In this document: piece by piece, positions 8,110 through 14,017 of the stretch | How positions within the stretch are numbered: the stretch's first letter is position 1 | Layout of the letters: the number at the start of each line of letters is the position of its first letter | Source of the DNA: Candidatus Uhrbacteria bacterium | Lineage (GTDB): Bacteria; Patescibacteriota; Patescibacteriia; 2-12-FULL-60-25 | Assembly (NCBI GenBank): GCA_030649995.1 | Contig: JAUSEV010000018.1 | Span: 1 to 34,876 of the forward strand | Direction of reading: 5' to 3' | Length of the DNA stretch: 34,876 nt | Translations under genes and position numbers: made by a program | Notes under the pieces: generated by a model | What the model was told of the DNA's origin: nothing | Database searches by the model: none | The model's input: the letters and a program-made list of their open reading frames with translations, nothing else

Positions 8110-8610
8110 TTATCCCTTCTGTACGAGAGGCAGAAGCTTTTTTACGATTACGTCAGCGGAGGCTCGGATCATGAGGGTGATTTCCGTGATGAATCCCGAC
8201 AAATCCTTGGGCGTGGTGTTGGGGAAGCCTGGGATTTTGTTCAACTCACGCAAGACCGCGTGACGGAGGACATCCCACTCCAGATGGTCGAGGCGGTTTT
8301 CGAAGATGTCCGTAAAAAACCCACCGGCATCTCCCGTCTGTACGGTGAGCGATTTCCCGGCGCAGTAGCTGCTTACCGCCAAACACACCCTGCGGGCAAT
8401 CTCCTGCTCATTCGGGTCAGGAGCCTTGCGTCCAGCCGCGTTGACAGACGCCTCACTCGCCCCTTTCAACTTCAAGGTCGCCTGTCGAACCCACGTTGCC
8501 GTAGTCGGAATCGGCCGCTGGAGAAAATCCCAAGAAATCTTGTGTAGATCACGGTAGAACACAGACGTACTGCTGATGCCGATCGTGAAGCCTTTCTCTT
8601 TTTCTTCCAT
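8110..8610 (-). CDS. Orphan protein, unknown function
   Basis: Encodes 166 residues starting MEEKEKGFTIGISS. It appears soluble and mostly helical, with no signal peptide, no transmembrane segment and no recognisable catalytic motif. The segment FITEITLMIRASADVIVKKLLPLV at the C-terminus is a likely amphipathic helix. GAAGGAG lies about 12 nt upstream of the ATG, a clear SD but somewhat far. It has its own terminator (8058-8087), and a hairpin separates it from rpsO upstream, so it is a single-gene unit placed inside the usual rpsO-pnp interval. GC-rich third positions differ from rpsO and pnp on either side, which fits later insertion. Confidence 0.7.
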   Translation of the reverse strand: MEEKEKGFTIGISSTSVFYRDLHKISWDFLQRPIPTTATWVRQATLKLKGASEASVNAAGRKAPDPNEQEIARRVCLAVSSYCAGKSLTVQTGDAGGFFTDIFENRLDHLEWDVLRHAVLRELNKIPGFPNTTPKDLSGFITEITLMIRASADVIVKKLLPLVQKG

Positions 8611-8649
8611 GATTTTTTCCCGCTCCTTCAGCCTTTTTTCTGTTTTTGT

Positions 8650-8674
8650 TTTGAAAGCGCCTCAAGTGAGGCGC
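8650..8674 (-). terminator. Hairpin terminator after rpsO
   Basis: On the minus strand GCGCCTC-ACTT-GAGGCGC is a perfect 7-bp stem followed by TTTC and an A-rich stretch. The T tract is short, so termination may be partial and allow read-through into the orphan gene. Confidence 0.5.
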
Positions 8675-8711
8675 TCAAGGCTTACCACGATTTTTGTTTA
8701 AATGTCAAGGG

Positions 8712-8972
8712 TTAAATTTTTAACCTTGCCATCAGATCATCGTAGGCTTTTTGATCTTCACGTTTGAGATATTTCATCAACCGACGTCGTTCACCAACTT
8801 TTTTGATGAGACCGCGCCGAGAAGAAAAGTCTTTTTTGTGGGTTTTAAGATGTTCTGTTAATTCGCGTATCTCTTCGGTCAAGATAGCGATCTGTACTTG
8901 CGGCGAACCGGTGTCTGTGGCGTGCGTCTTAAATTTATCAATAACCTTCTTTTTTTTGTCCGGGTTCAACAT
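8712..8972 (-). CDS. rpsO: 30S ribosomal protein S15
   Basis: An 86-residue protein of standard uS15 length. The recognisable signatures are the HATDTGSPQVQIAILTEEI segment, LKTHKKDFSSRRGL and RRRLMKYLKRED. It binds the central domain of 16S rRNA and nucleates the platform of the small subunit. The start is MLNPDKKKK at 8972; longer in-frame readings upstream run through hairpin-rich leader DNA and were rejected. The upstream leader is structured and could mediate S15 autoregulation. Divergent to it is the promoter of the 9.1-14 kb cassette. Confidence 0.95.
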   Translation of the reverse strand: MLNPDKKKKVIDKFKTHATDTGSPQVQIAILTEEIRELTEHLKTHKKDFSSRRGLIKKVGERRRLMKYLKREDQKAYDDLMARLKI

Positions 8973-9042
8973 ACGTATATGGGCCCAAGGAGGCCGGTCA
9001 GCGCTCCTGCCAGAGAAGCCGGCAGGGCGTAATGAATGAGTA
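8973..9042 (-). promoter_or_regulatory. Structured rpsO leader, possible S15 autoregulatory element
   Basis: On the minus strand the leader holds CCTGCC-GGCTTCTCT-GGCAGG and, just before the start codon, GGCCT-CCT-TGGGCC, which includes a possible G-U pair. S15 represses its own translation through unrelated leader structures in different phyla. A similar role is plausible from position alone. Confidence 0.35.
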
Positions 9043-9048
9043 AAGATT

Positions 9049-9077
9049 AAGATACCGAAAGGCCGATGAAATAGCAA
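9049..9077 (-). promoter_or_regulatory. Probable rpsO promoter
   Basis: On the minus strand TTGCTA, 17 nt and TATCTT match sigma70 hexamers moderately well. Transcription would begin near 9042 and give a leader of about 70 nt. Confidence 0.45.
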
Positions 9078-9150
9078 GGTTTTTCTCAATATTTTTTTGG
9101 CTTGTTTAAGCAAAAATGGCTCTATGAAGCAAAATATACACTTTCACCTC

Positions 9151-9179
9151 TTGACAATATTCTTAATATGTGATATTCT
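9151..9179 (+). promoter_or_regulatory. Near-consensus sigma70 promoter of the accessory cassette
   Basis: TTGACA (9151-9156), a 17-nt spacer and TATTCT (9174-9179). This is the best promoter match in the window. It points into a gene-free leader and then the GC-rich gene cassette. A second copy of the same design (TTGACG, 17 nt, TATTCT) stands at 13983. Confidence 0.75.
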
Positions 9180-9186
9180 ATTTTGA

Positions 9187-9400
9187 TTTGAAGATGAGAA
9201 ACCGACCCAGAAGACTCATAGATCAAGGGGTGTACAGGAACATCATCTTCACGTCATACCATTACAATTTGAGCTAATAACGTCTCGGAAAGGAGAGCCT
9301 GAGCGTTGCAAATAGGGAGGTTAAGCCAAGGGAGGCTTAATCGTCCTATTATTGCAGGCCTATCCTTAAAGAGACGCGAAAGAATCGCGTCTTTCTGTTT
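9187..9400 (+). ncRNA. Candidate small RNA or long leader between promoter and terminator
   Basis: The stretch begins at the predicted start of the 9151 promoter and ends at a terminator-like hairpin: AGACGCG (9372-9378), loop AAAGAAT, CGCGTCT (9386-9392), then TTCTGTTT. A second perfect hairpin TTAAGCC-AAGGGA-GGCTTAA lies before it (around 9321-9340). Only weak short ORFs lie inside. The layout (strong promoter, about 210 nt, hairpin with a T-rich tail) is that of a small RNA gene or an attenuator leader. I could not match it to a known RNA family. Confidence 0.45.
9372..9400 (+). terminator. Terminator or attenuator hairpin
   Basis: A perfect 7-bp stem AGACGCG/CGCGTCT with a 7-nt loop is followed by TTCTGTTT. 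Because genes follow downstream on the same strand, it may act as an attenuator. Confidence 0.55.
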
Positions 9401-9537
9401 CCTACAGTTGTCACTGTTTCCTACGAGCGTTTTGGAGGAAAACCAAGCGTTGAACCGGTTTCCGGTTTCAGCGATTGGAGGATTCTGAACTGACCGGATT
9501 TGGCCACGCCGACGGCGGAGGCTGAACCCTCTCAAAG

Positions 9538-9684
9538 ATGAATCCATGGGATGTCGGATCGATTTATCGAGACGCTCCATCCCGCCCCGCCTCCAAAACC
9601 CTCGTAGTAAATGATGGCGATCATTGGAAGCATCAAGAGATGTGGAGGAGGAACTCGTTCAGGAACCGAACACGGATTTCTTGA
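9538..9684 (+). CDS. Very small hypothetical ORF
   Basis: Encodes 48 residues (MNPWDVGSIYRDAPSRP...NRTRIS). It has no SD at a normal distance and no recognised motif. It is listed because it is the only reasonable ORF in the 460-base interval between the 9400 hairpin and the 9861 gene. The interval otherwise holds a perfect hairpin ATCCAA-CTTAGC-TTGGAT near 9776. It may well be non-coding. Confidence 0.2.
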   Translation: MNPWDVGSIYRDAPSRPASKTLVVNDGDHWKHQEMWRRNSFRNRTRIS

Positions 9685-9860
9685 CGAGCGCAGGACTGAA
9701 GTCAGATTAAATGGATCGCTCTGCTTGTCGGAGCGCATCTGTCACCTCTGATCGGTAGGTCCTCACGGAGCAAGAATCCAACTTAGCTTGGATACCTTGC
9801 CCCACGCCTCTACATCTCTCGGTGTTTCCACATTCCACAACGGAAAAAGGAGGCGGCGGA

Positions 9861-9998
9861 ATGCGCGTGACGTTCGCGTTCGCTTTGATGGGGATCTTCT
9901 CGATCGTCCTCGGCATCGGAGTGGGTTCGGTGTCGAGCCACGCGGCCGAGCAGCTGTTCGGTCGGGTCAGCGTGGCGCTCAACCACATCGAGCGCTGA
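9861..9998 (+). CDS. 45-residue membrane peptide
   Basis: Encodes MRVTFAFALMGIFSIVLGIG and then a short polar tail ending NHIER. The first 25 residues form a single hydrophobic helix, either a membrane anchor or an uncleaved signal; the tail is amphipathic. A strong SD (AAGGAGG) lies 7 nt before the ATG. It is the first well-supported gene of the cassette. GC-rich codons match the genes downstream. About 15 nt after its stop comes a second strong SD (AAAGGAGGTGA) with no proper start codon. No family is recognised; a small membrane partner for the next TM protein (10174) is one possibility. Confidence 0.65.
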   Translation: MRVTFAFALMGIFSIVLGIGVGSVSSHAAEQLFGRVSVALNHIER

Positions 9999-10065
9999 AA
10001 AAACAACGAAACGAAAGGAGGTGAACCGGAAGAAGAAGCGAACTAGCTAGCTCTTTAGATCTAAA

Positions 10066-10088
10066 CGGGAGTAAGTCCTTTTCTCCCG
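10066..10088 (+). repeat. Post-gene hairpin of the cassette (copy 1)
   Basis: CGGGAG and CTCCCG pair around an 11-nt loop. No T tract follows, so it is not a classical terminator. The sequence after it (TTTCCGGAAGTTGAT) recurs after other hairpins of the cassette, making this one of four related spacer modules. Confidence 0.5.
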
Positions 10089-10173
10089 TGTCGTTTCCGG
10101 AAGTTGATTCTCATCGACTTTCGAAAACGGAAGAAAAAGAAAGTTCTTTGACCCTTCAACAGAAGAGGTGACG

Positions 10174-10605
10174 ATGAAAGCAAACGAGTTGCTGGCACTG
10201 TTGCTGATCGTGATCGGTATCGTCGTTCCGTTCTGTGGCGTGCTCGCGCTTCTCGGCTGGCAGATGTTGCGCCAGCGCAAGCTCGTCGTGCCGGAGGATC
10301 TCGAGAAGGCGCCCCCGCCGGTGGCAAAGCCCATGCCGCGGATCGAGGAACCGCGTCAGGTCATCAAGAAGGTGGTCGAGGCCAAGATCAAGAAGGGTCC
10401 GTCTGGGTACGACCGGCGGCGGGATCGGCGAGTGGTGCGGTCGGCACTGGCGCAGGCCTGCCGACTGGCGCGTCTGCAAATCCGGCGTGGCATGACGATC
10501 GACCAGCTCGAGACGCTGCTCGACTCGACGCTGATCCGGAGCAAGCGACCGCTGCCGGTCGCGTCGCCGGTGCGCGTTTCCATCCCGGAACGCATGGCTG
10601 CCTGA
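10174..10605 (+). CDS. Membrane-anchored basic protein, unknown function
   Basis: Encodes 143 residues. One transmembrane helix covers about residues 6-28 (LLALLLIVIGIVVPFCGVLALLGW). A proline-rich acidic/basic linker follows (EDLEKAPPPVAKPMPRIEEP), then a strongly basic helical region of about 75 residues (YDRRRDRRVVRSALAQACRL...). The start is the ATG at 10174, with GAGGTG about 7 nt upstream; the GTG six bases earlier belongs to that SD. The basic tail would face the cytoplasm by the positive-inside rule, so binding to nucleic acid or ribosomes is conceivable. No family is recognised. It is the second gene of the cassette. Confidence 0.7.
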   Translation: MKANELLALLLIVIGIVVPFCGVLALLGWQMLRQRKLVVPEDLEKAPPPVAKPMPRIEEPRQVIKKVVEAKIKKGPSGYDRRRDRRVVRSALAQACRLARLQIRRGMTIDQLETLLDSTLIRSKRPLPVASPVRVSIPERMAA

Positions 10606-10635
10606 TCGAAGGTTTTTCCTTCACAAGGAGGGTCA

Positions 10636-10731
10636 ATGGAAAAGGTTCTCCGCTTCATCGCACTGCTCGACTTCTGCGGGTTCCGGCCCGTGGCGGCGAA
10701 AAAGCTCGGCCTTCAGGTCATCGAGTTCTGA
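10636..10731 (+). CDS. 31-residue peptide with strong SD
   Basis: Encodes MEKVLRFIALLDFCGFRPVA then AKKLGLQVIEF. AAGGAGG ends 4-5 nt before the ATG, an excellent SD at normal spacing. It starts 30 nt after the 10174 gene ends and is probably co-transcribed. The peptide has a hydrophobic N-terminal helix and a short basic-to-acidic tail. No homologue is recognised. Its reality rests on the SD, the codon style and the position inside the cassette. Confidence 0.55.
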   Translation: MEKVLRFIALLDFCGFRPVAAKKLGLQVIEF

Positions 10732-10759
10732 ACCTCTCAACATCGGAAAGGAGACTCGC

Positions 10760-10855
10760 ATGGATTAAGTGTTAGCAGAAGCGATCCCTGACTCGGATCC
10801 GTCCGAGGAAGTCCCAGAGGGGAACGTGGATACAAAAAAGGGATCCCGGATTTAA
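10760..10855 (+). other. Strong-SD two-codon ORF (Met-Asp-stop) with an in-frame continuation
   Basis: AAAGGAG lies 6 nt before ATG GAT TAA. The same frame resumes at once with GTG and runs 28 codons to a stop at 10853 (VLAEAIPDSDPSEEVPEGNV then DTKKGSRI). It is either a minimal leader ORF, a small gene broken by a nonsense codon, or a stop/restart arrangement in which GTG is reused. The continuation is acidic and polar. See the finding on minimal ORFs. Confidence 0.35.
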
Positions 10856-11038
10856 GTCTACCGGGTTAAAAAAAGAAGACTCCTCGGCGACGTGGAGGTC
10901 AACGTCGATGTCCCTTGAATTCTGGCGGAGACACAACTTGTTTCCGCCGCTGTTCTGAAGAGTGAAGATCAAATCTTGACTTTTAAGAACAGATGATATG
11001 GAATTATAGATGTACTTTACATCAAAATTGAGATGTCG

Positions 11039-11095
11039 GACGTCTCTTGAATTGAGTGGATGATTGGATAACGCCCTTTCAATTCAAGGGACGTC
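11039..11095. repeat. 17-bp inverted repeat before the 11158 gene
   Basis: GACGTCTCTTGAATTGA (11039-11055) and TCAATTCAAGGGACGTC (11079-11095) are inverted copies with one mismatch, separated by 23 nt. Another CCCTTGAATT copy lies at about 10912. It can act as an operator or as a strong mRNA hairpin in the leader of the 11158 gene. Confidence 0.6.
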
Positions 11096-11117
11096 ATGTG
11101 GCGTCTCAAGTAAATGC

Positions 11118-11138
11118 GGCCTTCGACAAGCTCAGGCC
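11118..11138. repeat. Hairpin with ACAAGCT apex (copy 1)
   Basis: GGCCT and AGGCC enclose TCGACAAGCTC. It lies shortly before the SD of the 11158 gene. Related hairpins with different stems but the same ACAAGCT centre occur at 13508 and 34074. Confidence 0.45.
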
Positions 11139-11157
11139 AAATAAAGGAGAAGTGGAT

Positions 11158-12588
11158 ATGGCGACCAAGAAGATGTTGAGCCTCGCGCTCGTCACGGCCA
11201 TTCTCCAGAAGATCGGAGAGTGGATCAAGACCGAGCCGGAGGAGATTCCGGCGGGCACCATCACGAAGAAGATCATGAGGCTCGTTCTCGGCTCCAAGTC
11301 GCTGCCGCCGGCGATCGACAAGGGCTTCGAGATGATTCTCCGGTCGAGGTGGACCAAGGATCGGCCGGGACAGGAGGAGATCTTCTCCGCGCTCAGGACC
11401 ATCACGGTACCGCTCGACAGCTGGATCAATCTGGTCATGGATCGGAAAGAAGCTTGCGACGACGGAAATCGCATGGCCACAGAAGCAGAGCTGTCTGGCA
11501 TGGCCTTCGGCCGGATCGATGGGATGAACATGGTCGAGCTCCAGAAGATCGGGTCGGTCATCGAGGCGCGACTCGCTGAAGTCTCCGAAGCCTACGCCGC
11601 GTTCAAGCTGGCCGAGGCGGTCGAGCCGACCGAGTCGCCGGACGTGGTCCGGGCGAAGAAGGCGCACATCCGCGCTTGCGGGGACATCGTCAAGAACATC
11701 CATCACATCGGTCGCAAGCAGGAACTGACGGCGGGCGTGGACGTGTCCATGGCGCTCGAGGCGATCCAGCAGCGTAACCGTCTTCTGCAGGACATGTTCG
11801 ACCGGTTGGTGGACGCGAGGGACTACAAGCCCGTCATCGTCTATCTCTTGCCGAGCAAGTCGTGGATCGATCCGTACAGGGTCGAGGTCGTGAAGGCGGC
11901 GAACCCGGTGGCCAAGCCCGCGCAGGTCAGGCCGGTGATCGACAAGCCGTTCGTGCCGACGACGCAGCAGGTCGCGGCGCAGGCGGGGCAGGATGTCAGG
12001 AAGAAGGTCGAGCCGGAGGTGCCGTACGAGAACCTCGACCTGTTCGGTAAGTGCCAGTGGCTCGAGCGCAAGTGCGCGGCACTGGGCAAGCCGGTCAACA
12101 AAGGCAAGCTCGTCAGCCGTGGCATGCAGCAGGTCAACCTCGAGAAGCGCCGGGCGGCCATGCTCGCACAGGTGGCGGAGCTCGAAAGGGCCTCGGCGAC
12201 CGCGCCGAAGCTCGGTCCGTTGCGCGAGCGCCGGGCGGCGGTGCTCGCGAAGGCCGTCCAGATCGGACGCAAGCTCGAGGGCGAGGCACTCGCGGCGCTC
12301 GAGGTGAAGGACACCATGTCCGACGCCGAGATCACCGGTCTCGAGATCCTCCTCACCCAGTGGGAGAAAACCCTTCTGGACGAAGAGAAGCGCGCTCGCA
12401 GGCAGGTGCCGGTCAAGTCGTCGCCGGTGCCGGTCGTGTCAGTGGCAGACGCGCGTGACGTGGCGGACGCGTTGCGTTCGCAGCGCGAGCAGATCGCTCT
12501 CCCGACGATCGAGGAGTCGTCGGCCGGAAGGGTGCTGGTCAGCCTGATGGACGCGGGCGACCAGAACGGAAAGGGCAAGAGCAACTAG
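11158..12588 (+). CDS. Large helical orphan protein of the cassette
   Basis: A 476-residue protein, the largest of the cassette. The ATG at 11158 has AAGGAG 8 nt upstream; 34 extra residues readable upstream cover the inverted repeats and were rejected. It appears soluble and almost wholly helical. Residues about 1-260 form one block (ILQKIGEWIKTEPEEI near the start), a Pro/Ala/Val-rich linker spans about 255-285, and a charged coiled-coil-like block follows at about 295-425. That block contains two related units: EKRRAAMLAQVAELER near 328 and RERRAAVLAKAVQIGR near 357. The tail is polar. No enzymatic motif is seen; a structural or scaffold role is an inference. Codons are strongly GC-rich, unlike the core genes. 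Confidence 0.85.
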   Translation: MATKKMLSLALVTAILQKIGEWIKTEPEEIPAGTITKKIMRLVLGSKSLPPAIDKGFEMILRSRWTKDRPGQEEIFSALRTITVPLDSWINLVMDRKEACDDGNRMATEAELSGMAFGRIDGMNMVELQKIGSVIEARLAEVSEAYAAFKLAEAVEPTESPDVVRAKKAHIRACGDIVKNIHHIGRKQELTAGVDVSMALEAIQQRNRLLQDMFDRLVDARDYKPVIVYLLPSKSWIDPYRVEVVKAANPVAKPAQVRPVIDKPFVPTTQQVAAQAGQDVRKKVEPEVPYENLDLFGKCQWLERKCAALGKPVNKGKLVSRGMQQVNLEKRRAAMLAQVAELERASATAPKLGPLRERRAAVLAKAVQIGRKLEGEALAALEVKDTMSDAEITGLEILLTQWEKTLLDEEKRARRQVPVKSSPVPVVSVADARDVADALRSQREQIALPTIEESSAGRVLVSLMDAGDQNGKGKSN

Positions 12589-12627
12589 TTCCGCGGTAAG
12601 CGAAACACATAGCACTTTGACGCTCTT

Positions 12628-12654
12628 GGGGGCAGGAAGAAACTTTTCTCCCCC
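12628..12654 (+). repeat. Post-gene hairpin of the cassette (copy 2)
   Basis: GGGGG and CCCCC pair around a 17-nt loop, then TTCGTCTCCGGAGATCGAA. It matches the layout of the hairpins after 10066, 13457 and 13935. Confidence 0.45.
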
Positions 12655-12762
12655 TTCGTCTCCGGAGATCGAACACACTTTCAATCTTCGAAGACGGAAG
12701 TAAAGGTTCAGAAGTTCATTTTATGGGGTAGCCAATCCCCAAAAAAGAAAGGATGGAGTGGA

Positions 12763-13431
12763 ATGGCACTTTCGGAAAAGCAGAAGGTCAGGCAGGCGTT
12801 CGTGCTGATCGAGATGTTGTTTGTCGCGGCCAAGGCGATCGGCAAGGAGATGGGGCTCGACGGAATCCTCCCGGACACGGAGCTCCAGAGCCTGAAGGAG
12901 ACCATCCTGGCCAAGGCGACTCCGCTCCTGAACTTCGTCGCGAAGGAGATGAAGCTCTCCCTGCCGAACGGGACGGTGATGGAGAAGATCAGGGAGGTGC
13001 ATGCCTTCCAGGTGAAGGTGATGCAGACGCTGGTCGCCAAGTGCAACGGGACGGCCGGTTCCGGCGGGAAGTTTTCGTCGTTGCCGGAGGACAGCAACAT
13101 CGTCGTGCTCCACCAACAGATCATGTGGCTGGGGGAGAAGTACAAGGAGCTCCAGCAGCAGGTGCCCGGTGTGTACGACTTTCCGACCTCGGCTCCTCTC
13201 GCCGTCGCCGCACCGGCCCCCGCGCAGGCGGGACCGGCGGCGAAGCCCAAGAGCGGCGGCGAGGGCGGTGGGAAGGACGACGGGAAGGGCGCGGCTTCGG
13301 CCGAACCCGTCCCCGCGTCCGGCGGCGGGAACAACGAGGGTCGCGCCACCATGGGCGACGCGCTCGGGGATCAGCTCAAGTCGCTCCGGGACAGCCTGCC
13401 CTCGGGCAAGGGCGAGGAGGTCGTGCACTAG
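12763..13431 (+). CDS. Orphan protein with helical domain and disordered Gly/Ala/Pro tail
   Basis: Encodes 222 residues starting MALSEKQKVRQAFVLIEMLF. Residues 1 to about 135 are predicted helical with no transmembrane segment. From about 145 onward it is low complexity (APLAVAAPAPAQAGPAAKPK, then GGEGGGKDDGKG), ending in a short helical segment (MGDALGDQLKSLRDSLPSG). GGAG lies about 5 nt before the ATG. It follows the 11158 gene by 174 nt, which contain a hairpin and a palindromic GGGG-TAGCCAAT-CCCC near the start. A perfect terminator hairpin follows its stop. No family is recognised. A helical core plus disordered tail suggests a binding or assembly protein. Confidence 0.8.
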   Translation: MALSEKQKVRQAFVLIEMLFVAAKAIGKEMGLDGILPDTELQSLKETILAKATPLLNFVAKEMKLSLPNGTVMEKIREVHAFQVKVMQTLVAKCNGTAGSGGKFSSLPEDSNIVVLHQQIMWLGEKYKELQQQVPGVYDFPTSAPLAVAAPAPAQAGPAAKPKSGGEGGGKDDGKGAASAEPVPASGGGNNEGRATMGDALGDQLKSLRDSLPSGKGEEVVH

Positions 13432-13456
13432 CACCAAGCAGTACCTTGCGCATCAC

Positions 13457-13493
13457 GGGAAGCGAGTAATCTTACTCTCGCTTCCCGGTTTTT
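13457..13493 (+). terminator. Terminator after the 12763 gene (spacer module copy 3)
   Basis: GGGAAGCGAG and CTCGCTTCCC form a perfect 10-bp stem with a 10-nt loop, followed by GG and TTTTT. TCTCGGAAGTTGAT follows, as in copy 1. Confidence 0.75.
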
Positions 13494-13507
13494 CTCGGAA
13501 GTTGATC

Positions 13508-13524
13508 TCTCGACAAGCTCGAGA
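13508..13524. repeat. Hairpin with ACAAGCT apex (copy 2)
   Basis: TCTCG and CGAGA enclose ACAAGCT exactly. It lies about 75 nt before the 13600 start codon. Confidence 0.45.
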
Positions 13525-13599
13525 AATAAATTGACTGTCGAGAAAAGTTGTAACGGTTGAATGTTCGTTGACCTATTCCGAAGATCGGAGAGTGCTGCC

Positions 13600-13932
13600 A
13601 TGGATCTTGAACTTTTAACGTTGTGCGTCAATTTATTGCATCAAGCTCGTCAGTCCGTTCGTCGTAGTGGGTGTCTGTCTTCGTTGACAGTTAATCCCGA
13701 AAGGTTACCCAACCAATTCAGGCAGTTCGTTACAAGACAGCGTTTGTGCCATGCGCTCGGCATCGATATTCGAACGTTGCCGGATTCGCTGTGTAAGGCA
13801 TTCCGGATCGTGGAGCGCGTTTGGCAATCTTTTCATCGGCCCACATCAGTGGAATTTGTGGACGCTCTCGACGATTTGAAAAGAGTTCTGGAGAGGCATC
13901 AAACGTCCGTTCACCGGTCTCGTGTCGCCTAG
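13600..13932 (+). CDS. Small orphan protein closing the cassette
   Basis: Encodes 110 residues starting MDLELLTLCVNLLHQARQSV. It is basic and helical, without a transmembrane segment. The ATG at 13600 was preferred because GGAG lies about 9 nt upstream; an ATG at 13561 would add 13 residues but has no SD. Base composition is closer to the chromosome backbone than that of the preceding genes. A textbook terminator begins 3 nt after the stop codon, which marks the end of the cassette. No family is recognised. Confidence 0.65.
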   Translation: MDLELLTLCVNLLHQARQSVRRSGCLSSLTVNPERLPNQFRQFVTRQRLCHALGIDIRTLPDSLCKAFRIVERVWQSFHRPTSVEFVDALDDLKRVLERHQTSVHRSRVA

Positions 13933-13934
13933 TA

Positions 13935-13968
13935 GCGGGAGCATTTCTTTGTCTCCCGCACTTTTTTT
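13935..13968 (+). terminator. Strong rho-independent terminator (spacer module copy 4)
   Basis: GCGGGAG (13935-13941) and CTCCCGC (13953-13959) form a perfect 7-bp stem with an 11-nt loop, followed by AC and TTTTTTT, then GGAAGAA. Confidence 0.9.
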
Positions 13969-13982
13969 GGAAGAACCCGCTC

Positions 13983-14011
13983 TTGACGGAACATAAAAAA
14001 TTTTCTATTCT
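13983..14011 (+). promoter_or_regulatory. Near-consensus promoter of a structured RNA candidate
   Basis: TTGACG (13983-13988), a 17-nt spacer and TATTCT (14006-14011), the same -10 hexamer and spacing as the 9151 promoter. No ORF follows, only the structured region at 14034-14171. Confidence 0.7.
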
Positions 14012-14017
14012 TGAGTT

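Noticed and set aside
11056-11157. N-terminal extension of the 11158 gene
   Set aside because: It is composed of the 17-bp inverted repeat and the ACAAGCT hairpin, and the ATG at 11158 has a proper SD.
12721-13437. Long overlapping frames on both strands of the 12763 gene (for example 238 codons at 12753 and on the minus strand)
   Set aside because: Low-complexity GC-rich shadows; only the frame from 12763 has an SD at good spacing and a sensible protein.
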